From Salvelinus alpinus (lineage: Eukaryota; Chordata; Actinopteri; Salmoniformes; Salmonidae): 64,000 bases of DNA. A model generated the notes under the pieces. The model was not told the origin of the DNA. It made no database searches and worked only from the letters and a program-made list of their open reading frames with translations. The stretch is from the NCBI RefSeq assembly GCF_045679555.1, contig NC_092099.1:10276076-10340075 (forward strand), in the 5' to 3' direction. The position numbers were made by a program, and so were the translations under genes. Below, piece by piece: positions 52,245 through 63,738 of the stretch; within the stretch, counting starts at the first letter, position 1; each line of letters opens with the position of its first letter.

Positions 52245-52828
52245 TCTTAAATGAACTCAAAAGTCCTCTCAATGTCAACTGCGTTTATTTTCAGCAAACT
52301 TAACATGTGCAAATATTTGTAAGAACATAAGATTCAGCAACTGAGACATAAACTGAACAAGTTCCACAGTCATGTGACTAACAGAAATTTAATAATGTGT
52401 CCCTGAACAAAGGGGGGGTCAAAATCAAAAGTAACAGACAGTATCTGGTGTGGCCACCAGCTGCATTAAGTACTGCAGTGCATCTCCTCCTCATGGACTG
52501 CACCAGATTTGCCAGTTCTTGCTGTGAGATGTTACCCCACTCTTCCACCAAGGCACCTGCAAGTTCCCGGACATTTCTGGGGGGAATGGTCCTAGCCCTC
52601 ACCCTCCGATCCAACAGGTCCCAGACGTGCTCAATGGGATTGAGATCCGGGCTCTTCGCTGGCCATGGCAGAACACTGACATTCCTGTCTTGCAGGAAAT
52701 CATGCACAGAACGAGTATTATGGCTGGTGGCATTGTCATGCTGGAGGGTCATGTCAGGATGGGCCTGCAGGAAGGGTACCACATGAGGGAGGAGGATGTC
52801 TTCCTTGTAACGCACAGCGTTGAGACAG
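52245..52828 (-). mobile_element. Tc1-like transposon, catalytic half only
   Basis: The leftward open frame 52378-52878 codes a transposase C-terminal half with LQHDNATSHNTRSVHDFLQD (second catalytic Asp) and [20 protein letters not shown] (catalytic Glu), then EEWGNISQQELANLVQSMRR. The right end is absent past about 52828, where the sequence turns unrelated. Truncated and inactive. Confidence 0.88.
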
Positions 52829-53244
52829 TGTTTAAACATTGGAGTAGACACATGCCGTATGTATAAGTTAATCGTCAAGAATCAAAATGGGCGTTTGCAC
52901 ACACAATTAAGTCAAATGGATGTTGCAATGGATGATTACTTTTAAAGCTGTTAACAATAAAATCAATGCTATAATATTATTTGTGCTATAAAGGCAATTC
53001 GCTTTTCCCTTTTTTTCATATTGTTAAACAAAATTCTAAGTTTGCTAACATTTCCACATAAAATGTAATGAAATTCGACCATTTTTATCAATTTTTTACG
53101 ATCTTCATTGCGGGACTTTTATTTTGAAGGGAAATCGCGGAGGTCACGGCCTTATTCTTGCTGGTGGAAGAGATCAAATTAGCGCCTTCACACCTTCGGC
53201 ATGTGATTGGCTGTTTGGAAAGTTCGTTGCATCCCCACTGTGAA
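52829..53244. other. Intergenic spacer
   Basis: AT-rich to 53100, then a more GC-rich stretch with CGGAGGTCACGG and GTGATTGGCTG (an inverted CCAAT-like box at about 53203). It could be a duplicated promoter remnant given copy B alongside. No gene seen. Confidence 0.4.
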
Positions 53245-53627
53245 GGAAGCAAGGATACCTAAGTACATCCGGGTCATGGATTTTTGAACTCCTTCAGAGT
53301 AAGAGTTATGACCTGTATACGTTGTAAATTAATAAAATGACAAATATGCACAATTACTGATATATTTTATAATAGCTATCATACAAAGAATAATTGAAAG
53401 TATTTCCATAAGATATGATGTGATTCATTTGTATATTTTTTCAAGCCTAAATGGTCACAATGTTTTTTTGTGTGTGTGTGTGTGTATTTTCTATAATTTA
53501 TTGCACCTACATTGATTTTGCCAATCAGTTTAAATGCAGTACTTTTTTTCATATTGAACATACATATTTCACCATACACAATTACATCATTGCCTGTGGG
53601 GTGGTCCATTCTACTCAGGAGCACTTC
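53245..53627. repeat. Local duplication, copy B (uninterrupted)
   Basis: Partner of 51335-52187. At the Tc1 position it reads TTTTATAATAGCTATCATAC, an empty site. A (GT)n run at about 53468-53486 matches a shorter one in copy A. Confidence 0.8.
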
Positions 53628-55265
53628 TATATATGTCATTTATACCATACATAGATTCTGTAGCACCTACTAAGTACTCCCAACCCCACTTTTACTTTGG
53701 CACATATAATAGTAGTTTATTTTTTCAGCCAATGTGTAATTTATAGGCCTGATTCCGACTAAGGAAATGTAAGCCTTTTCTATGCACGCCTTTCCTCAGC
53801 ACTTCTCAGTAGTTAGTATTCAGACACCTTATGCAGGTGCTTAACGGGCTTTGCAGGCGTGGTTCCCTTCAGCGCTGAAGACATTTCATTCATCACTGAA
53901 AACCCCCCACTTGCTGGCCAACAGATTTTCTTGTGGCATTTTCATTCAATAGGGTTTTCAGTACATTTATCTTAAGCCATCCCTATAAATATGGTGTACC
54001 TTTAATTTGAAGTTTGTCAACAGACACTAGAATACATTGAGAGAACAGTGTCAGAATATAGGGATCAATGAAAGAAAGCCATCTAAATATATGCATTTTG
54101 TCTCCGCCTCAGTACCAACTGGTAGATTTAAAAATACTCTGATCTTGTAGATTATTTAGGCAAATTTAAGGGTTAGGAAATATTTGGAGAGCCTTTATAC
54201 ACTATAATATATTGAGGAATAAAAAATACAGTGGTTTGAATTCATCCAGACTTTTGTCATATTCAAGTTCAATCCATGGAACATTGGAAGGTGGATAAAA
54301 GTGTACAATAGGGGTTGAACAATAGTCCTATAAATCTAACCTATCTGTCACTAATCATAGAACTGTATGACAACGGTGTAGTTGTGAACCATGCACCAGG
54401 TTTCATAATGATTCCATAATGATTCAAATTGGCTGCATGTCCCAAATTATTGCACACTGTTAGCATAATATGATCCATTAACGCTAGCGACCCTCAGGTT
54501 AAACAAAGACAGGTAAATGGAATAGAATAGAATGATGCAAAAAGATAAGCTACAAATTGAAGAAAACAAACACTCAAGTGACAGTTATAAATGTATGTGG
54601 GTATTACTGACGGTGGCTTCCGAAAGTGGCTAACATTTAACATGATACAATTTGTCACATAAAATAGAGAAAAGCCTGGGCATAGGCTATAATTAAAACA
54701 TTCTAATGTGCATACATCCTCTCATCAGGTTCAGCCCAACAGAAGCCTATAGCTTGGGTGTCCAAATTTTATCCAGGCAAATTATGAGGGCACACAATTA
54801 AAATTCAGAATAACGGCACAGCTATTTACAGCCTATTTCACTGTGGAAAAGGGGCTGCAATGTTGATATTATTTTAAATTTGCTTCCATATGGCTGGTTT
54901 CCCATTCGTCTCCAGAAATTATAAGGAATAATTCTCTAAAACAATTGCTATGTGTATTTACAACCCCCTTTACCTTACTAACTTACCTAGCTCTTATCAA
55001 TAGCTCTTAAGGTGCATGGAGAATGCTGTTATTTATATCAGGAAAAAAAAAGTAGATACCTTTTCCCACTTGGAACCGGATGGTTCCCTCTACCTTATTC
55101 ATGGTTTCCTTGCGTGTAAAGGTGGTGGAATTATGAGGGTATTAAGTCAAGGTCAGAATACGACTTATCTGAAGACACATCCACCACACCTTAAATTCTT
55201 AGATCTCCACCACGAATGAATAGCGGGTGAATAACTCATACTTAAATTCAAGGGCAGAATACTCA
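53628..55265. other. Intergenic region with a dispersed repeat unit
   Basis: 53655-53745 (CTACTAAGTACTCCCAACCC, AATGTGTAATTTATAGGCCT) is a partial extra copy of the 192-bp unit found at 55421-55800. The rest shows no recognised gene or repeat. Confidence 0.5.
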
Positions 55266-55266
55266 G

Positions 55267-55410
55267 AGAGAAAAGTGCATAAAAGGGAATAACGTTCCAT
55301 TTACGTGCGCTTAACTCGGGTCGGAATCAGGGCCATAGAGAAAAGTGCATAAAAAGTGAATTATGTTCCATTTATGCACTGCTTAACAAGGGTCGGAATC
55401 GGCCCCATAG
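55267..55410. repeat. Two-copy tandem repeat, 70-bp period
   Basis: AGAGAAAAGTGCATAAAA occurs at 55267 and 55337, each followed by GTTCCATTTA and GGGTCGGAATC. The copies differ at about ten positions. Confidence 0.85.
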
Positions 55411-55420
55411 TGTTTCGCTT

Positions 55421-55800
55421 GGGACCAATGGAGTGAGTGGAATAGAAAGTGCTGCTAGGTATTTAGACCTCAGTCCCCCAAGTAATAACACCATATATAT
55501 ATTCTACAGACCCTACTGTGTAATCCCAACCCCACCTTTACTTCGGCACATAGAATAGTTTTTTTTCTCTATAAGCCAATATGTAATTTATAGGCCCAAA
55601 GTGTATTGCATTGGGACCAATGGAGTGAGTGGAGTAGAAAGTGCTGCTGGGTATTTAGACCTCAGTCCCCATGAAAGAACTGCATATATAGATACTACAG
55701 ACCCAACTAAGTATTCCCAACACCACTTTTACCTCAGCACATAGAATCGTTTTTTCTCTACAGCCCAATGTTTTGAACATACCAATCTGAACATTGTATT
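55421..55800. repeat. Two-copy tandem repeat, 192-bp period
   Basis: GGGACCAATGGAGTGAGTGG occurs at 55421 and 55613, each followed by AAAGTGCTGCT, GTATTTAGACCTCAGTCCCC and a CCAAC-CCAC-TTTAC block. A partial third copy is at 53655. Confidence 0.88.
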
Positions 55801-55984
55801 TTTCGATAGTGGTCTTATTTTAATTTTATTTAGGAGCATATTTGTATAATTGTTTCTTGCATTTGCTTATACGAACAATAAAAAATTGACATTGATTAAA
55901 ATGTAATATCTTTTAATGAGTTATCCACATTGCAATGTTTTGAAAGGCTGGCTTTTATTTTATTTTAGGATTCCTAATTTCAAC

Positions 55985-56085
55985 TCAAAAGTGACGTCAT
56001 CGTTTGTGCCGCTAGTGAAGGGGAGCTTGGCCTTCTGTCGTTCTTACTGCCACGTTTAAAAACCGATTCATAACAAGGTACTCCA
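55985..56085 (+). promoter_or_regulatory. ormdl1: Probable ORMDL1 promoter and 5' non-coding exon
   Basis: A perfect cAMP-response-element palindrome, TGACGTCA, sits at 55992-55999. About 30 nt later comes a pyrimidine-rich stretch (CTTCTGTCGTTCTTACTG) suited to a transcription start. A strong donor, CCA/gtaagt, follows at 56085/56086, with an alternative AAG/gtactc at 56077. The ORMDL1 coding exon 4.8 kb downstream starts at an acceptor, so a 5' non-coding exon is expected here. The exact start site is inferred. Confidence 0.5.
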
Positions 56086-56949
56086 GTAAGTACATGGCCA
56101 TATCTGTGTTGACTGTTTGTTAAAATATTTGATAACACTATTGATATGCAAATATTGTGACTTATGTATTCCTATTTTCACGAAAAATAGCTAGCTAGCA
56201 AGTTAGCAATTCAACTGGTGTTGTTTCAAGCATACAATACTTCACTTGACTTGTTGAAAGTAGCTGGAGCTTGGCTGTTGGCTAACGTAAGCTAGCTACT
56301 TAGTTTTCAGCTGAATCATTAGGCACTTAAAGAAAGGTGAAAGTAATGGTAGTTACCTAGCGCGGCTTCGCTAGCTAAGCTAACTAGAAATTGGCCATTG
56401 ATCGCGACTCTCAGTTCCATTGCATTAAACATAAGTCATTGAATGAAGGCATCTTCTGTACGGGGGCGTTTTGTTAAGAGCCCCGACGCTCGGTCTGAAC
56501 AGTAACACGCATTGCTTGCGCTACGGTTTTGGAAGCATACGGATCTTATCTTTCATATCAGTGAGAACCTTTAGTTTTTTTGAAAAGTATTTAAGTTGAT
56601 ACACACCTTTTTATATGGTTATTGTTCCCACATGGCCATATTTCCATGTTACAGCGCTTGTTTAGGCACCACTTGTGCTAATTCGCTATCTAATGTTAGC
56701 ATGATCGGATGGAGGCACCCATAGCTGTATGGATCTGTGCAAAACTGCTACAATATCTTTTATTTGAAGGATTTTGTTTATCGCCGATGAAATATGAGGG
56801 ACATATATACTTATAATACATAAGACTTAATATGTTTATGGAAAATGTAAAGAAAGAAAAAAAGAGTGCGTACAAAGCGATTAAAAAAAACACCCCTTAG
56901 TACAGCAGATCACAATACATCTAATCCTAGCCTATTGCACCAAACTACA
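56086..56949. other. ORMDL1 intron 1, first part
   Basis: No transposon recognised. CpG-containing sequence continues to about 56540 (GGGGCGTTTTG, CCCCGACGCTCGGTC), which may belong to the promoter region. Confidence 0.45.
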
Positions 56950-58500
56950 ACGGGAAGATGTGGTTAAGAAAGTGGTCAGAAAATGGGAGAATGATGCCAG
57001 TGAGACCTTAGATGGCTGCTTTGACTGTGCAGACTGGAGTGTGTTCAGAGGGAGCAAGTCTTGAGGCCAGAAATTCTGTGAGGATATTATTGTTGCTTCC
57101 AAAACTTAAAAGTTATTTTCTAACAACAAACCCATGATCATAAAGGATCTGAAAATGACTCTAAATGAAAAGAAAATAGCATTTACCACTGGCAACAAGA
57201 TTTAAGGTAAACTAATTCAATCCAAATTAAATAAACAGCTGAATCGGGCCAAGAGAGTGTACAAGGAGATGGTGGAAGGCTCTTTCAGGAAGGTAAAGCC
57301 AGAGGTGCTTGGAGCGGTGTGAAAACACTGGCAGGCCTTAACAACACCCAACTGTCCCCTGCTCCAAAATAAAAAGATTGTGTTGACTTTGCAGAGAATC
57401 TCAAGATTCTTTGTAGATTTGACCAATATGACTTTGCAATGGAAAAGAAGGAGCTGATCTCTTGACCTATCTAACATGTCACACACTGTAACAAATGTTG
57501 AGCTTCAACCAAAAGATGAAGACGCTGTATTTAAAAGGACAAAGTACCTTGGCCAGACAACATTAGTGGTTGCCTACTAAAGCTTTGCCATAAGCAACTG
57601 TCAGGTGTTTTCGGAGATTTTTAACCGCACTCTGGCAGAACACTCAATATGGAAATCATCCACCATATACCCAGTACCTAACAAGAGCAACCCCTACTGC
57701 AACAATGACTACCGCCCTGTAACTTTAACATATTTGGTGATGAAGAGCTTTGAACGGCTGATTCTCCCTCAGCTACAAAAGGAGGTATGCTCTTATACAA
57801 ACCCACTCAAGTTTGCTTACAAGCGGCACAGGGGTGTTGATGATGCAGTTCTGTCCCTACTGCACTGTCTACACCAACCTGGAGAAACCCAAGACATGCG
57901 TCAGGATGGTATTTGTGGATTTCTCAAGTGCCTTTTAATATAGTCCTCACTTAATGGGTTAAAAGCTCCAGAACATGAATGTCAATTGACATCTGATTCT
58001 CTGGGTCCTCTCCTTTCTGACAAATAGAGAACAGCTGGTCAGATTCAATTGTCTCATTGCAGCTTGTCCAGAACCATCTTTATAGGATCACCACAAGGCT
58101 CCGTCATCTCACCTGTTTTAGGAGCTCAGACCCAGAGATGATGTTCATCAAGTATTCAGATGACACAGTAATTATGGACACAGCAGGCAACTCAGAGGGG
58201 CACCTCCAGGCTGAAATGGACAGGTTTTTACTGTGGTGTATACAGAACTACCTGGACCTCAATGCAACCAAAACCAAAGACCTGGTCATTGACTACAGAA
58301 GACACCAACCTACCATCCCCACCACTGGAGATTAACAGACAGATCATTGAGCGAATGGAGGACTACAAATTCCTAGGAACCATCATTGGCAACAAGTTAG
58401 CTCTCCTTCAAAAGAAACATTGAACACATTCACTCAATGTCATCAATGCCTGTTATTTCTATGGAAATGGAGGAAGTTTAATGTACAATCAATCCTCCAA
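56950..58500 (+). mobile_element. Decayed LINE in ORMDL1 intron 1
   Basis: Frameshifted non-LTR polymerase: SEIFNRTLAEHSIWKSSTIY, NDYRPVTLTYLVMKSFERL and KFAYKRHRGVDDAVL (57605-57943); KYSDDTVIMDTA (polymerase YxDD at about 58153) and LDLNATKTKDLVIDYRRH (58057-58335). Its start near 56950 retains a KWENDASETLDGCF-like linker. Same general class as the 34779 LINE but a different subfamily. Confidence 0.82.
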
Positions 58501-58510
58501 GCATTTTATG

Positions 58511-60066
58511 CAGTGCATTTGGGAAGTATTCAGACCCCTTGACTTTTTCCACATTTTGTTACATTATAGCCTTATTCTAAAATGGATTACATAATCCCCC
58601 CCTCAAATCTACACACAATACCCCATAATGACAAAGCAAAAACAGGTTTAGACATTTTTGCAAATCTATTAAAAATAAACAGATACCTTATTTACATAAG
58701 TATTCAGACCCTTTGCTATGAGACTTGAAATTGAGCTCAGGTGCATCCTGTTTCCATTGATCATCCTTGAGCTGTTTCTACAACTTGATTGGAGTCCACC
58801 TGTGGTAAATTCAATTGATTGGACATGATTTGGAAAGGCACACACCTGTCTATATAAAGTCCCACAGTTGACAGTGCATGTCAGAGCAACAACCAAGCCA
58901 TGAGGTCAAAGGAATTATCTGCAGAGCTCCGAGACAGGATTGTGTCGGCACAGATTTGGGGAAGGGTACCAAAAAAATGGATTGAAGGTCCCCAAGAACA
59001 CAGTGGCCTCCATTCTTAACTGGAAGAAGTTTGGGACCACCAAGACTCTTCCTAGAGCTGGCCGCCCGGCCAAACTGAGCAATCGGGAGTGAAGGGCTTT
59101 GGTCCCGGGAACCCCATGGTCACTCTGACAGAGCTCCAGAGTTCCTCTGTGGGGATGGGATAACCTTCCAGAAGGACAACCATCTCTGCAGCACTCCAAC
59201 AATCAGGCCTTTATGGTAGAGTGTCAGACGGAAGCCACTCCTCAGTAAAATACACGACAGCCCGCTTGGAGTTTGCCAAAAGGCACCTAAAGAAACAAGA
59301 TTCTCTGGTCTGATGAAACGAAGATTGAACTCTTTGGCATGAGTGCCAAGCATCACGTCTGGAGGAAACCTGGCACCATCCTTACGGTGAAGCGTGGTGG
59401 CAGCATCATGCTGTGGGGATGTTTTTCAGCGACAGGGACTGGGAGACTAGTCAGGATCGAGGGAAAGATGAACGGAGCAATGTACAGAGATCCTTGATGA
59501 AAACCTGCTCCAGAGCGCTAAGGAACTCCGACTGGGGGCGAAGGTTCATCTTCCAACAGGACGACCCTAAGCACACAGCCAAGACAACGCTGGAGTGGCT
59601 TCGGAACAAATCTCTGAATGTTCTTGAGTGGCCTAGACAGAGCCCGGACTTGAACCCGATCAAACATCTCTGGCGAGACCTGAAAATAGCTGTGCATCAA
59701 TGCTCCCCTTCCAACCTAACAGAGCTTGAGAGGATCTGCAGAGAATGGGAGAAACTCCCCAAATACAGGTGTGCCAAGCTTGTAGCGTCATACCCAAGAA
59801 CAATCAAGGCTGTAATCGCTGCCTAAGGTGCTTCAACAAAGTACTGAGTAAAGGGTCTGAATACCTATGTAAATGTGATTTCATTTTTATTTATTTTTTA
59901 CATTTGCAAAAATTTCAAAAAAATCAAGGCTGTAATCGATTTGTCATTATGAGGTATTGTGTGTAGATTGAGGGGAAAAAATACAATTGAATCAATTTTA
60001 GAACAAGGCTGTAATGTAACAAAACTTGAAAGAAGTAAAGGGTTCTGAATAATTTCTGAATGCACT
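58511..60066 (+). mobile_element. Tc1-like transposon in ORMDL1 intron 1
   Basis: Ends CAGTGCATTTGGGAAGTATT and AATTTCTGAATGCACT. The transposase starts ATGAGGTCAAAGGAATTATC near 58900 and is broken several times. The C-terminal frame 59413-59826 reads [20 protein letters not shown] and [15 protein letters not shown]. The catalytic glutamate of NPIEHLW is lysine here, and one residue is lost from QQDNDPKHT, so the copy is dead. Confidence 0.92.
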
Positions 60067-60847
60067 ATGTGCTTTATAGAGTCCATCTTAGCTTATAATA
60101 TTACGGGTTTTAGGGAACATTTTAGGGAATATTGTTTGGTGCTCTAGGGAACAGATCAGAACCCATTTAACAGTGTAATAAGAATCAGTGGGAAGGTCAT
60201 CAGAGCAAGCAAGTGTCTGCCATAGCATTGTTGCTGCACTTTTCAAATGAAAAGCCTCAGTGCAGCTGCTTTTGAATGCATGACCCTCATGGGACATTTG
60301 CAAGTGAATAGGTTGGTGTTTCCCCTTTTGATGCTTGAAAGCGAAAATGCTACACACTTTCTCCAAATGGCTGCGATACCAGCTAACCCTATTCCAAGCA
60401 TACTGGTATATAAACAAGGATAGCTACTTGCCCACAGTTAAGTTTTTCGACATCACCATTATCAAGAGCTTGAAATCTTGAGAATTTACGACTCAACTTC
60501 AAACTTTCAATCTCAAGCCAACCAATGCTCTGAAAAGCTACTCTCAGACAATTAAAGTCCAAATAGGTTACATATGTCATGTTGTGGAAAGCGTAATTTA
60601 ATGATTTGAACAACAGCAAGAGGTATTGTTGTGCAAGAAAGGTGAAAGTGTACTACATAGCCTAAGCAGATCATGTTCATTTTATTTGCGTAATCTCTCT
60701 TGTACCTGCAGGCTATGAACTTTGTGTATTGCAGTAGTAATTGGCTCCCTGTTGGGATCATTTATGAGTGACACATTTTTGTGATGTTTTCAAAGGAATA
60801 AATTGTATTCATCAGTAACACAATCCTCATACTCCTCTCGTTCACAG
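60067..60847. other. ORMDL1 intron 1, last part
   Basis: 780 bases, nothing recognised before the acceptor at 60841-60847. Confidence 0.6.
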
Positions 60848-61028
60848 AAACAAAATGAATGTTGGCGTAGCGCACAGTGAGGTGAACCCCAACACTCGGG
60901 TCATGAACAGTCGAGGGATCTGGCTCACCTATGCCCTTGGTGTTGGAATGCTTCACATTGTGCTCTTGAGCATACCCTTCTTCAGTGTACCTGTGGTGTG
61001 GACTCTCACAAATGTTATACACAATTTT
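60848..61028 (+). CDS. ormdl1: ORMDL1 first coding exon
   Basis: Acceptor TTCACAG at 60841-60847, seven bases of 5' UTR, ATG at 60855, residues 1-58 ending NVIHNF, donor gtaagt. It carries the cytosolic N-terminus and the first membrane hairpin. Confidence 0.96.
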
Positions 61029-62420
61029 GTAAGTCATTTTTCTTCTCACGCTTTAATAACCTATTACCAGTTTGTTGTTCTTTCTTTCAGCCATTTCATG
61101 GGAACCCCCCCCCCCCCCCTCAAAGTTGGTGCCTAGACAATTGTTGCTTCCTCAATGCACTGGCCTCTCATTGTTCCTTGCGCAATCTGTTGAATAAAGA
61201 AACAAGGTCACTGACATGACAACTCACTAAGTTTAACTGTGGTCCCCATATTGGAAAAGTCTTCTGTATCATGGCCATTAAAAGGCAACCACAATATCCT
61301 GCTATTTTAGTTCAACAGCTTATTGTTTACTGTATCTTTTGCTTGCCATTTAACTGCTAGTTCAGCTGGTATATGAAGACTTTTCACAGACCCTGTTATT
61401 TCATCGAATGTAGCATTCTCATTCAAATGACCTGATGTTCTCAGCGCCAAGTGTTGTGAAGGAACTTAGGAGGTGATTAACCAGAACATACTCACTCCAA
61501 TGTCCCACGTATGACCTAGTAGTTAATAAAGTATCAGTTGAGGTAATTGTGAGGCTTTGGTCAGCTTTGCACCAGTAAGCAGATTTCACACGCACTCCGC
61601 TTCTTATCATAAATACAGTTCCGATTCTATCCCAGCTCCTTCCAAGAAAGGATGAATGAATTAAAATAAATATTTCATTTAAATGAACCAAAAGGACACG
61701 TAGTTGTGCTGCAACATCTACCCTCAGTCTCAGGCACCATTTTCTACTTTATGATTAGTTTGTCTTGTCTTAGTGGACTGTCTCTCGCCATCAAGATTTG
61801 GACTCATTCACTATGTGTCTGTCTTGCAGGGGATGTATGTCTTCATGCATGCAGTGAAAGGCACTCCGTTTGAGACCCCAGACCAAGGCAAAGCCCGGCT
61901 CCTGACACATTGGGAACAGTTGGACTACGGCGTGCAGTTCACATCATCCAGAAAATTCTTCACCATCTCCCCAATCATTTTGTACGTCGCCTCCCGTCAT
62001 TTAGAACAAGAGGTTACATTTTTGTCCATTGTCTTTAGATACCCATTTAGCATCCAATGCAGAAATAATTGCAAACTGTATGGGACGGTTTCCCGGACAC
62101 AGATCAATCCTAGTCCTGGACTAAAAAACACTTCAATTCTCCATTGAAAATGCGTTTTAGTCCAGGATAGGCTTAATCTGTGTCTGGGGAAACCGGCCCT
62201 ATAAATTCCAACTGTTGACCATGTTGCAGAGCTTTTTTTAGCTGACATGTTTGCTAACTTGTCTTATTTTGTTTCTCCCCCTAGATATTTTCTTGCAAGT
62301 TTCTACACGAAGTACGACACAACACACTTTGTCATAAACACTGCTTCCCTTTTGAGTGTGCTGATCCCCAAATTGCCACAACTACACGGAGTCCGCATCT
62401 TTGGCATCAACAAGTATTAA
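60848..62420 (+). CDS. ormdl1: ORMDL1, ER regulator of sphingolipid synthesis (complete coding region)
   Basis: Three exons code 153 residues, the same length as human ORMDL1 and differing at about ten positions. The joins are 60855-61028, 61830-61981 and 62285-62420, all GT/AG. ORMDL proteins sit in the ER membrane bound to serine palmitoyltransferase and hold it back when ceramide is plentiful. N13, the residue linked to ceramide sensing in ORMDL3, is present in [11 protein letters not shown]. Hydrophobic membrane segments lie at about 22-43 ([16 protein letters not shown]), 44-64, 95-115 ([16 protein letters not shown]) and 120-138. The protein ends [11 protein letters not shown]. It is divergently placed with respect to PMS1. 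The paralogues ORMDL2 and ORMDL3 are the alternatives, but the [20 protein letters not shown] start and the PMS1 neighbour favour ORMDL1. Confidence 0.98.
61029..61829. other. ORMDL1 intron between the first two coding exons
   Basis: About 800 bases with a C14-15 run at about 61107-61121. No repeat was recognised. Confidence 0.7.
61830..61981 (+). CDS. ormdl1: ORMDL1 second coding exon
   Basis: Acceptor CTTGCAG. Begins [20 protein letters not shown] and ends SPII plus two bases at a gtacgt donor. It holds the conserved cytosolic loop [18 protein letters not shown]. Confidence 0.96.
62082..62200. repeat. Hairpin MITE in the last ORMDL1 intron
   Basis: GGGACGGTTTCCCGGACACA at the left pairs with the right end (TGTCTGGGGAAACCGGCCC). 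The arms continue through CTAGTCCTGGACTAAAA / TTTTAGTCCAGGATAG. 119 bp, no coding content. Confidence 0.85.
62285..62420 (+). CDS. ormdl1: ORMDL1 last coding exon
   Basis: Acceptor CCCCTAG. The first base completes the leucine codon of [14 protein letters not shown], and the frame runs to TAA at 62418-62420 after [10 protein letters not shown]. Confidence 0.96.
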
Positions 62421-63445
62421 GCTGAGTGTTGAGGGTCAGTGGTTGGACAAACGCTCAAAGGAGCTATTGGCTCATAGCAAGATGAATAGTTAACCCTATT
62501 TACTCTGTACCACTGGAGTTTGTACTGAGCAGTTTTGTACAGTATGTGTAATTGTCACTCATTGTTTAGATACGCCAGGTTAAACTATAGTGGGAGACAT
62601 AGAGAGCGCCGATAATTCCATGTGCATTACTAACTTATATTTAATTTTTTTTTTTTATCTACATAGACCTGGGCTGGCCCATGTTTAAAAAGTGGAGCTT
62701 TTTTTGTTCTGTTTTTGTTTGCCCCCACTTCACACAGTGACACAAAGATTGCGTTCCTCCTTGTTACAATAAATGTTTCTCATCGTAACCGAAAGCCTTG
62801 GAAATATCAGATGCATTTTTAAAGATAATTTCTCCATAAAAGTAGGGGCCTATGGTTCAATGTTGGACACTTATTTTTAGATGGGTTATCATTGCTGAAA
62901 AGAACTGAACAATATGAAATACACATTTTGCATGATTTCCTTGGTATATGAATCATTTCTCATTGTTACTCAGTTCTATAGGGCAGTTATTTTTTTCAGT
63001 GTATATAGTTGTATGTATAGGTTCATGTCTTTCTTGGTGATTTTTCATAAGATGTGTTGTCAGATGTAAATGTTTACTGAGACGGGTCTATGGCTTGCCT
63101 ATGTACCTATATTCATGTAGCTGTACTTGTTTAGGAGATCTCCTGGATGGTATTACCAAGGCAGCTAGTCCTGTTTTGTTTGGTCATGGCTTATCCACGA
63201 TATTCTTGGAGCTTTGTCAGCCCCTGTATCTAACATCATTAAAACATTTGTGCCCTTAAAAGCAGTGTGTATGTCTTAACTGGCAAAATTTCTTAAGGGA
63301 AATGGATGGAAACCATATTTTGACATGCACTGACTACAGTGGGAGATAAGCATAAAAACAAGCTGTGAATGCTTTTAAGTGATGTCAGTGGCAAAAGCTT
63401 TGTTACAATTTAAAATGAAATGCAATAAAGTAAAACAATTGATGT
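62421..63445 (+). promoter_or_regulatory. ormdl1: ORMDL1 3' UTR with alternative poly(A) signals
   Basis: After the stop come AATAAA at 62768-62773, ATTAAA near 63239 and AATAAA at 63424-63429. Any could end the transcript. No repeat was recognised inside, apart from a short T-rich run near 62645. Confidence 0.6.
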
Positions 63446-63738
63446 AATCCAAAATGTCGTTACACCTTGATCTCATTCATAAACCGTGTGTGCATAGTAA
63501 TCTGACATGTGAGACTATCCAATTTTATAAAGGTAGAGCATTCCTGTAACAATATGTGAACCTTAGGAATTAATTTTGGTACTGTTGGCCCAAGACTCCT
63601 TGGAAAACCTCAAAGCGGTGAGTCTGATATTTTTGAGCATCGATTTTTATATTTAGTCCCAAATGCCCCATCGGTAGAGGCTGTTCCATAGAAGACTGCC
63701 TATCCTAGCAGCATGGCACAAATATTACAAGGCTCTCA

